A DNA stretch of 64,000 nt from a virus. The notes below the pieces were generated by a model. It was not told where the DNA came from, searched no databases, and saw nothing but the letters and a program-made list of their open reading frames with translations. The translations under genes were made by a program, and so were the position numbers. Position 1 is the first letter of the stretch. Each line of letters begins with the position of its first letter. Where the stretch lies: positions 1-64,000 of the IMG/VR virus record IMGVR_UViG_3300036792_000363, one strand, 5' to 3'. Of the stretch, positions 38,501 to 47,500 are shown one piece after another.

Positions 38501-38772
38501 CGCGCGGGCTCGTCATCCTGCGCCGGGGCCGGCGCGGGCCTGGCGGCCAGCGGCGGCAGCCGCAGCCCGCCGCTCATCGTCACCGGCGGCGGCTGCTCGT
38601 CCTGCTCGCGCTCCTGCTCCACGTGGCGTCCCCTCGTGTCGTTGCCTGCGGGGCGCGGGCGCGGCCCCGGGGTCTCGGGGTAGGGGGTGAAGCCCCTCCC
38701 GCGGCGGGTGACCTCCAGGCCCTCGCCGATGCGGACGGCATCGCCGTCTGTGATGGTCACGGGCTCGCTCAC
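38497..38772 (-). CDS. Hypothetical protein, 91 aa
   Basis: GTG 38772 overlaps the upstream stop. A short beta-like N-terminus (VTITDGDAVRIGEGLEV) and a proline/charge-rich disordered tail. Function unknown. Confidence 0.5.
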   Translation of the reverse strand: MSEPVTITDGDAVRIGEGLEVTRRGRGFTPYPETPGPRPRPAGNDTRGRHVEQEREQDEQPPPVTMSGGLRLPPLAARPAPAPAQDDEPAR

Positions 38773-39002
38773 CAGTCGCCCTCGCCCATCACCAGCAGCA
38801 GGTCCACCAGGTCGGCCCGGTCCAGGTACGGCCGCGGGACGGAGATCTGCTCGCGCACCCGGCGGCGCAGCCGGGCCGTCGCCTCGCGCCTGCGCCGGGC
38901 CGCGCCCGTCTCCCCGGAGGCGTCGGGCTCGGGCAGCGGGCCCTGCCACTCCCGGTCGGCGTACCGGCAGCCGGCCAGGTCGATGATCCGCTCGGTGGCC
39001 AC
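38769..39002 (-). CDS. Hypothetical protein, 77 aa
   Basis: ATG 39002 next to the fibre gene stop. Basic helix in the middle (RRRREATARLRRRVREQI). No family recognised. Confidence 0.5.
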   Translation of the reverse strand: MATERIIDLAGCRYADREWQGPLPEPDASGETGAARRRREATARLRRRVREQISVPRPYLDRADLVDLLLVMGEGDW

Positions 39003-39005
39003 GGC

Positions 39006-39932
39006 TCACCCGATCCCGTAGAGGCTGAACTGGCTGCCCACCAGGAAGTCGGACCCGGCCGGGGCGGTCAGCGAGATGGAGGAGACCGCCGCCTGCGACC
39101 CCGGGTTCCAGAAGCCCCAGCGGGTGCGCCCGTCCACCATCGAGGACGTGCCGTTGCCGGCGCCGGACAGGGAGTAGGCGGCCTTGTTGTAGGAGGCGTT
39201 CGAGTAGTTGGGGATGACCGCGAACCCGCCGCCGGCGTTGGCCGGGGCCCCGCCCTGCGCGGCCGCCACCCGGAACAGCGGGATGCCCGCCACGGCGTAG
39301 CCGGTGGTCTGGGCGGCCACCAGCGACCCGGAGGTGTTGGCCACCGAGCTGTTGAGGTAGCTGTAGTCCGCCCCGGTGTCGCCGTTGAAGTTCAGCGTGA
39401 TGTCGTCGGTGAGGGCGGTGGTCTCCGTCAGCCGCGCCTGCACGACCACCAGCAGGTGCAGGCTGGTCTGGGGGATCGACGACCAGGTGACCACGTTGGT
39501 GGTGGAGTTCGCCAGCGTCGTCTCGTTGAAGGTGGCGCAGGCGTTGGCGAGCCAGGCCGAGTTCGGCAGCCCGTGCACCCCGCTGCCCGACCCGGCGGCG
39601 TAGTGCGCGGCCGCCGCCGTCAGGTCGCCCGCGCTCCAGGTGTGGGCGATGGCCGTGCCCGCCACGTGGGTCCGGGGTGTGGTGCCGTCGTACCCGCGGG
39701 TGACGATCCACGGCGCCGCCGACGTGCCCGCGCCGGAGGTGACGCTCACCAGCTCGAAGTTGGCGCTGCCCGGCTCCAGATCGAGGGTGAACGGGAACGA
39801 GGTCGGGTAGCCGACGGGCGCGCCCGAGCCGGCGTAGATCGACGTGGCCGACGTCGACAGGTTCCCGCCGCCGGTCACCGCGAGGGTGTCCTGCACAGCG
39901 ACGTTACTGTAAAAGCGCCATTGCGTAGTCAC
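39006..39932 (-). CDS. Minor tail/fibre protein, 308 aa
   Basis: GTG 39932 with GGGAGGG upstream. The N-terminal 110 residues (TSATSIYAGSGAPVGYPTSF, then APWIVTRGYDGTTPRTH) follow a pattern typical of phage proteins attached to baseplates or fibres; the remainder is beta-rich. Probable structural protein. Confidence 0.65.
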   Translation of the reverse strand: MTTQWRFYSNVAVQDTLAVTGGGNLSTSATSIYAGSGAPVGYPTSFPFTLDLEPGSANFELVSVTSGAGTSAAPWIVTRGYDGTTPRTHVAGTAIAHTWSAGDLTAAAAHYAAGSGSGVHGLPNSAWLANACATFNETTLANSTTNVVTWSSIPQTSLHLLVVVQARLTETTALTDDITLNFNGDTGADYSYLNSSVANTSGSLVAAQTTGYAVAGIPLFRVAAAQGGAPANAGGGFAVIPNYSNASYNKAAYSLSGAGNGTSSMVDGRTRWGFWNPGSQAAVSSISLTAPAGSDFLVGSQFSLYGIG

Positions 39933-39986
39933 GCCGACTGCCCTCCCTCGGTCCTCGCGGGGACTCTCGGGAGGGTTAATCGGTGA

Positions 39987-40676
39987 CTAGGCGGCAGCCT
40001 CCAGGCCGATGGGCCGGGCGTCCAGGTAGTCAGGGAGCCGGGCCGCGATACCCCGGCACTCCAGCTTGCCGAGAGTCACGTTGCACGAGAAGCAGAGAAG
40101 CCCGCGGATGCAACGACCGCAGGACTTGGCTCCGGGACAGCAGCGCCGGTCATGATCGACCGCAAGAAGCTTCAGCTTCCCGCTCTGATGGTGAGCCCGC
40201 TCGGGCTTACGGCACAAGGCGCACACGCCCCCTTGCGCCTCAAGCAAGGCTGTGTACTGCTCCGGGGTGATGTTGAACCGCCGTACCAGCTGGTAAACCC
40301 GCCGGTACTCCTGCAGGTAGGCCTTGGTCTCTGGACGGCTATGGCACTCTATGCACCTGCAGTCCTTGGTCCTCGCCTGTCCGGGCAGTGCGGACCCCCG
40401 GGCTCTAGCGTCGACGCAAGACCAGAACTCGGACCAAGGCTTGTACTGGCCGCAGATAGTGCACTCACGTCCGTTTTCGTCGATGCGGTGTTTAGAAAGC
40501 GTGCGAGGACGCCGGGGGATGTCGAACTTCTTCAACCGGTACCAGACGGAGGACGGCTCGCACCCCGCCTCGTCGGCGATGGAGGCGGTAGAGCGCCCTT
40601 TGGTGACGTACTGCTCGTACAGCCAGCCGCGGTCTGCCAGCAGCCCGCCTGCCTTGATGCCCTGTCTACGATCCAT
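39987..40676 (-). CDS. Endonuclease VII-type HNH endonuclease, 229 aa
   Basis: Residues about 125-215 match phage recombination endonuclease VII: FNITPEQYTALLEAQGGVCALC, then LAVDHDRRC and RGLLCFSCNVTLG, giving the zinc Cys pairs and the His-Asp-His core. The N-terminus has a helix-turn-helix-like segment (STASIADEAGCEPSSVWYRL) and a CxxC pair. The position inside the tail gene cluster is typical of a mobile homing-type nuclease. ATG 40676 follows AGAAGG; a longer start at 40697 is possible. Confidence 0.8.
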   Translation of the reverse strand: MDRRQGIKAGGLLADRGWLYEQYVTKGRSTASIADEAGCEPSSVWYRLKKFDIPRRPRTLSKHRIDENGRECTICGQYKPWSEFWSCVDARARGSALPGQARTKDCRCIECHSRPETKAYLQEYRRVYQLVRRFNITPEQYTALLEAQGGVCALCRKPERAHHQSGKLKLLAVDHDRRCCPGAKSCGRCIRGLLCFSCNVTLGKLECRGIAARLPDYLDARPIGLEAAA

Positions 40677-40704
40677 GCCTTCTACTACGCGCAACACCGC
40701 CGTA

Positions 40705-41568
40705 CTAGACGTACGCGTCGTTCCAGGCGAAGGTCGCGGTCCCGGCCGTGTTGGTGATGACGTTGGCGCCGCTGAGCAGGCACTGCCACATCCGGCTGCC
40801 GACGTGGCTGAGCCCGCCGACGCAGTTGTTGCCCGCGGCGTCGACGGCGGTGTAGCGCAGGATGTCGATCGTCACCGGGTAGGCCGCCACGCCCGCGCCG
40901 CTGTGGGTGAGGCTCACCCCGGCGGTGGTGTTGGTGACGGTGGTCGCGGCGGTGATGGTGACGGTGAACGAGTTGACGGCCGACGCGAACCCCTCGCCCA
41001 CCACCCCCTCGCCGTAGGCGTTGATCGTCGCGCCCGCGGTGGTGACCGCCTGGGTGCGCGCCCCTCCGTAGAAGTACGGGTCGGACAGCAGCAGGTCGAC
41101 GCTGAAGGCGGCCGAGGTGCGGCCGTTCATCGTCGGGTCCATGCTGCCCGCCAGCTCCGCCATCGCGGTCGACTGGACCATGGTCGGGGTGCCGTTGAGC
41201 GTCCAGTACCAGTTGCGCTGCAGCTGGCTCTGCACCTGCCCCTGCGCGCCGCGCTTGAAGAACAGCGCCCGCAGCGCCTGCCAGTTGTCGTTGAACGCCC
41301 GCCGCGGGTCGCCCGCCGGGTACGACTGGTTGGCCGACATCTGGCTGTCGGTCCACATGGTCAGGGTGATGGTGCGCTCGTCCGGGTACTTGGACCGCCA
41401 CAGCTGGCCCGCCCGGTAGGGCACCTGGTAGTCCTGGCCGCGCAGCGTCGGCACCCCGGCGCGCGACCCCCCGAAGGTGGCCACGTTGTAGTAGCTGGTC
41501 GACAGCGGGACCCCGTTGAAGTACCAGATCTCATTCGGGGAGTAGGCCCCCACCGGCGCGCTGGGCAT
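40705..41568 (-). CDS. Distal tail (Dit)-like minor tail protein, 287 aa
   Basis: ATG 41568 with GGGAGGGGG upstream. Follows the tape measure gene, the usual position of the distal tail protein. Beginning YSPNEIWYFNGVPL and the TLRGQDYQVPYRAGQLWRSK segment fit a Dit N-terminal ring domain; the C-terminal 120 residues are a beta-sandwich-like region. Confidence 0.7.
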   Translation of the reverse strand: MPSAPVGAYSPNEIWYFNGVPLSTSYYNVATFGGSRAGVPTLRGQDYQVPYRAGQLWRSKYPDERTITLTMWTDSQMSANQSYPAGDPRRAFNDNWQALRALFFKRGAQGQVQSQLQRNWYWTLNGTPTMVQSTAMAELAGSMDPTMNGRTSAAFSVDLLLSDPYFYGGARTQAVTTAGATINAYGEGVVGEGFASAVNSFTVTITAATTVTNTTAGVSLTHSGAGVAAYPVTIDILRYTAVDAAGNNCVGGLSHVGSRMWQCLLSGANVITNTAGTATFAWNDAYV

Positions 41569-44500
41569 AAGGCGATCCCCCTCCCGGCGAGGAACGCGAG
41601 GCGGTTGGAGCTTCTCGTGATCGAGTCGCTCGGCTTCTCGGGCCGCGGGTTGTTAATCGTTAGCTGGCCGACCTCCAGGCCGACGGTGCGCCCGGCCGCC
41701 TCCGACAGCGAGCGCGGCATGGTGCCGGTCGCCTGCGAGGAGAGCTGGCTCTGCATGGTGGCCGACAGGCCCGGCAGGAACAGGTTGGGCACCACCCCGC
41801 CGGCCGCCATGCCGGCCCCGAACATCGACGACACGGCCGCCGGGACCCCGCCCCCGCCGGCGAGCCCGAACCCGTAGTCCCCGCCGGGGGACCCGCCGCC
41901 CGGCCCGCCGACGATGAGGCTGTTCAGGTCCACCGTGACGGGGGCGTTGCCCGGGTTGCGCACCGTGATGCCGGGGATCAGGTACTCGCCCCAGATCCCC
42001 TGCCAGGCCTTGGCGGCCCCGGCGACGTCGCCCTCCAGCATCTGCAGGTGGTCGTAGGTGTCGCCCCACGCCTCCGGCCGGTACTCCTTGCCCACGGAGG
42101 CGTTGCGCAGCGCCGCCGCCCACCCCGTCAGGCTCCGCTCGGCGGCGGTCCAGTCCCCGGAGGTGAGCGCGGCCGGGTCGTTCACGTCGGCGAAGATCGG
42201 GCTGAGCGCGGCGTTGGCGTTCTTCTCCGCGAGGGCGGCGCCGGCCCGCTGGGCCATCCACGTGTTCCACTGGGCCTGGGTGGGGGCCTTCCCCCCGGCC
42301 GGCCGGGGCATCTGGTAGAGGGCCTGCCAGTTGCCGAACGCCTGCTGCCAAGTGGCCTTCATTCCCCTGGTGCTCTTGCCCGCCACGTCCTTCTCCAGCT
42401 GCCCGACGTCCGCCCGGGCGTTGGCCCAGAACTCCGGGTGGTACTGCCGCCCCAGGTTCATCGCGCCGAGCGCGCTGTCCCAGGAGGCCAGGTCGCGGCC
42501 GGCCAGCTGCCACTCGGCCGTCGTCGGGGCGCGGGCGCCCAGCAGCGCGTCGACCGCCTTGTTGGCGTTCTTCTCGGCCAGGGCCGCGGCCGTGCGCTCG
42601 GCGTCGAACTGCAGCCACTGCGCGTTCGTCGGGCCGTACCCGGCCGCCGGGCGCTTGTTGAGCTGGTAGAGGTCCTGCCAGGCGATGAACGCCTGCTGCC
42701 ACTGCGGGTGGATCTGCCCCGCGTACCTCGCCCAGGCGGTCACGTCCGCCTTGGGGATGACGGAGCTGGTGGGCACCGGCGGGACGGCCAGCGCGCTGCC
42801 GACCTGCTTCCACCCCTCGGTCAGCAGCGCCTTGTCGGGGGTGTGCCACGACGTGCCCGCCGCGGTCTGCGCGATGGCGGCGGCGTACAGCGCGGCCTGC
42901 TCCGGCTGGGACTTCCACCGGGCGGCGCTGGAGGAGTTGACCGACGTGCGGTAGTACGGCTCCATCAGCCGGGCGGCCTTGGTCGGGTTGTAGGCGTCGG
43001 CGGCGGTGAACCCCTTGTGCTTGCGCAGGTTGGTCAGCCACGCGCCGTACTCGTCGGCCGACGGGTCCTTCGCGGTCGCGTCCCAGCGGGACAGCAGCCA
43101 CGACGCCAGCGCCATCGACTCCCGCTGCTCCAGGTTGCCGGTGACCGACTTCAGCGCCGACACCACCGGGCCGCCGCCCGCGTACCACCCGTCCGCCAGT
43201 TCGTGCGCCCAGGCCCCGACCGGCGTCCCGTAGCGGTCCTTGATGTAGTTGATCATGGCGGTGATCTGGCCGACGGCCGACGCGCTGCTGCCGCCGTACT
43301 GCGCGTACTCCGACGGCCCGTTGATGAACTGCGCCAGCCCGTACGCGCCCGACGTCGGGTTCCTGGCGGACAGGTTGTAGCCGGCCTCGCGCATCTCGAC
43401 GTTGTTCAGCGCCGACCAGTTCGCGCCGGTCCACCCGACGGAGGCGGCCATCGACTGCATCAGCTTCTGGATGGTCGCGCCGGCGCCGGTCGGGTGCAGG
43501 GAGGAGCCCGCCGCCTCGGCCTTGGAGGTCTGGCCGTTGATGTAGTTCTCGACCCCGTTGTGGATCTGCTGCACCCACGACGCGGCCATGTCCCCGGGGG
43601 TGCCCAGGTGCTCCAGCCCGGCCTCCGCGGGGGCCCCGCTGACCGACCACATGGCGTCGAAGACGGCCTTCTCGCCGTACCGGGCGACGTCGCGGGCGGC
43701 CCCCGCCACCCCGCTCCAGGCCCCCTTCGCGAGGGACCCCACGTCGCCCGCGACGTCGCCCAGCCAGTTCCCGATGTTGTTGATGATCCCGCCGCCCGCG
43801 TACCTCCCGGTGGCCGGGCGGCGCTGGCTGGCCGCGTTCCCGCGCGACCCCGAGCCCAGCCAGGCGTCGGCGTTGTTGAGGTGGTCCATGAAGTCCGGCC
43901 CGTAGGCGGCCTGCAGCGCCATCCGGGCGGGCTTGCGGAGCATGTACTCCCCGCCCATGGCGATGATGTGGGTGCCGTCCTCGTCGCCGGTGCCGGGCAC
44001 CGAGCCCGACGCCATCGGCACCCCGCCGCCGCGCGCCAGCTTGGGGATCGGGCTGATGTGGACGCCCACCACCCCGGTGACGGAGTTGATGAACCCGATG
44101 ACGGTGTTCATCCCGCCGATCGCCCTGTCGATGCCGCCCTTCAGCCCGCCCCAGATGGCGTTGGGCATGGTGGTGGTGAACCAGCGCTCCATCGGCTGCA
44201 CCAGCCCCCGGCTGAAGTCGGTCCAGCCCTGGCTCCAGAACTTGTTCCAGTCCCGCCCGAGGCCGTCGAACCAGTTCGGCATCTGGCTGTTGAAGAACTT
44301 GCCGACGTCCGAGACCAGGTAGTGGCCGAATCCCTGGCTGACGTTCACCCAGACCCCGGTCAGGGCCGTGCCGGCGCTGATGAACCAGCCGGTGACGGTG
44401 TTGTTCCAGAACTGGTCCCACGGCGCGCGGATGTTGCCGTCCCACCACCGGTTGAACGCCTGCCATCCGGCGATGAGGGCGTTGTTGGAGGCGTTGTAGG

Positions 44501-47500
44501 CCTCGGGGATCTGCTTGTTGAAGAAGTTGCTGAGCGGGTGGTTGACGTCGTTGAAGAACCCGGTGTAGACGGCGTTCCAGCCTACGTTCGCGGCGTGCGG
44601 GAGGGTGTCGGTGAACCAGCGGGCGAGCTTGGCGGTGTTGGCGTCGCTCTGCGCCATGTAGCCGGGCGGCGGGTTGTAGGCCTGGCCGTAGTCCCTCTGC
44701 ATCTCGGCCAGCCGGGACTGCAGCGGGGTCAGGTTGAGCGTCGGGGTGATGGGCTTGCCGAGCTGCCCCTCCACGTCCCTCAGCCGGTTCTGCAGGGGGG
44801 TCAGGTTGGGCAGCGTGTTGGTCGCCTTGGTCGTGTCGGCCGCCCACAGCTGCAGCGCCTGGGCCCGCTTGACCCCCATCTGGGTGAGGGTCGCGACGAA
44901 CTCGTTCTTCGCCTGGTCGAGCCCCTGCGGGGTGGTGCCGTAGACCGCGATGAGCGCGTTGGCCACCGAGGTCGACAGGCTCACCTCCTGCGCGGTGGGC
45001 CCGTTCGCGACCGCCTTCCGGTTGGTGAGGATGTACTGGTAGAGCCCGGCGACCGCCTTGGTGATCTGGGGCATGGCGACCAGCCCGTTGGCGATGGCCT
45101 GGGTGAGGTTGGTGCCGACGGCGGCGGCCAGGTTGAGCACGTCGGTGCTGAGGTTGGAGCTGCCGGTCTGCAGGGTCCCGACCTGCTTGTTCAGGTCCTT
45201 CAGGGTCCCGGTGACGTCGTGGTTGCCGCCCGACCACTTCTCCAGGGCGTCGTAGGTGGCCTTGCCGGTGTAGCCCATGGACTGGGCGAGCGCGTAGGTG
45301 CCCTGCACCGACTCCTCGCCGGCCCCGCCCTGGGCCAGCATGATCGACACCAGGTCGCGCCCGGAGGCGGCGAGCGCGGCGTTGGTCTTGGCGGTGTTGC
45401 CGGCAGCGGCGTTCTGCTCCAGCAGGTTGTTGTAGAGGGTCTGCCCGGACGACAGCTGCGACTCCCACGACTGGCGCAGGGTGAAGCTGGCGGCGTTGAC
45501 CCCGCCCATCGACGCGCCGGCGGCCTTCAGGTTGGTGGCCACCGTGTAGATGCCGGACCCGAAGGCGTCCAGGGCCGTCTGCCCCTGGGTGGTGAGGGTC
45601 AGGAACGCGGTGAAGTCGGCGGTCAGGGTGGCGATCGAACTGGACTGCAGCTCGCTGGAGAGGGTGACCGCGTTGATCGCCGCGCCCAGTTGGTTCATCC
45701 CGTTCTTCAGCTGGTAGCCGGCCACCCCCATGTTCAGCCAGCCGGTCACCAGGTCGTCGACCTTGGTCTGCTGCGTCGCCAGGTTGTCGGTGACCTTCAC
45801 CCCGGCCAGGTCCATCAGGGCGAACGACTCCTGGGCGGTGGTGCCGTACTTCTTGGTGGCGTCGGCGGCCTCCGCCAGGGTGGTGGTCCAGTCCTTCTGC
45901 TCGGCGGTCTGCTCGCGCAGCACCAGGGCGGTCGACCCCGGCTGCTGGTTGGTCCCGGTGATCGCCTCCCACAGGTCCTTGTAGACGCTCAGGTGCAGCC
46001 CGAACCCGGACGCGTCGCGGAACAGGTCCGACCAGCCCTGCGCCATGTTGCCGACGAAGTTGCGCTGGTTGGTCGACGCCGCGGTCAGCCACTGGCCGAT
46101 GGAGGCGAGGTTCGTCTGGATCCGGGCGAACCCCTGGCTGGCGTTGTCGGACGCGAGCGCCTGCTGCAGCCCGGCGACGTAGGACTTGGCCTGGCTGCTG
46201 GCCTGCGCGGCGGAGTAGATCGCGTAGCCCACCGCGGCGATGGCGGCGGCTATCGCCAGGATGCCCCCGGCCGGGACGGTCGCGAAGGCCGTCTTCATGC
46301 TCGCCCCGAGCGCGTCGAACGCCCCGCCGACCAGCGGCAGATTGCCCAGCAGGGTGACCAGCCACACGGACACGAACTCAAGCTGGGTGACCACCCACAC
46401 CAGCGCGCTCGCCAGCAGGCCGCCGTAGTGCACCACCGCGAAGAACGCGATGCCCACGGCGGTGGCGTACGGCCCGACGATCGCCAGCGCCTTGGCCACC
46501 ACCGACAGGGCGTAGGCGATGCCCTCGAACAGCAGCTCCGAGACGTGGGTCAGCTCCCCCGCGCGCAGCAGCTCGCCGAAGAGCTGCGCCAGCGACCCGC
46601 CGATGGACCCGAGGATCCGCAGGTCGTTGACGGCGGTGTTGATCAGCTGGCTGAGGCCGCTGCCGCGGTTGGCGAGGGCGGACTGGATCTTGACCGCCAG
46701 GTCCTCCACCCACGTCCCGGTGGTCTTGACGATCGACTGCAGCAGCCCGGTGTTGCGGGTGACGATGTTGATGGCGGCCCCGTAGAGGGTCACCGCCTCG
46801 GGGGCCATGGCGGTCTGCAGCGACCGGAGCGAGACCGGCAGCGGCTTCATGGTCGCGTTGAGGGTCCCCATCTGGTCGGACAGGAAGCCGATGTGCTGGG
46901 TGGCCTGGCTGATGGGGCCGTTGCCGGTGGACAGGGCGTCCAGCGCCGTGTGCAGGCCCAGGAACCGGTTGTAGACGTCCTTGGCGGCCGGCTCGATGGC
47001 GACCGCGAACGCGCCGAGGGCGACCCCGGCGGCGACGACGGCGGGCACCAGGACGATGAAGAAGTCGAGCAGCGTGTGCAGCGCCAGCGCCCACACGCTG
47101 ATGTGGCCTAGCAGCGGGACCCCGGAGAACACCCCGGCGAACAGGGTGAGCTGCCGGCCCCAGAACCCCCACAGGCCGCCTGCCGTGCGCGCGGCGTTCC
47201 CGGCGGTCCCGGCGGCCGCCCCGGCGGCCTTGGAGGTGGCGGCGGAGCGCACCGCCTCGTCGTCGGTGCCCTTCATGGCCGCTTCGAGCGAGCGCCAGAA
47301 CTCGGCGTCGTCCCCGCCGTCCGCCGCGCCGGGGGCGGTCGGCGTCGGCGGCTGCCCCGCGCCCCCGCCCGCGCCTGCTGTGCTGGCGGCCTCCTCGAAC
47401 CGGCGGGCGGCCGCGTTGGCGGCCCCGTAGGCGGCGGTCAGGCTGTCGGCCTCGGCGGCGAGCCTGATCATGTCCCGCAGCGCGTCGTCGCTGCTGGCGT

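Noticed and set aside
42048-47111. 1687-aa plus-strand open frame antisense to the tape measure gene
   Set aside because: Shadow frame created by high GC; composition unlike any real protein.
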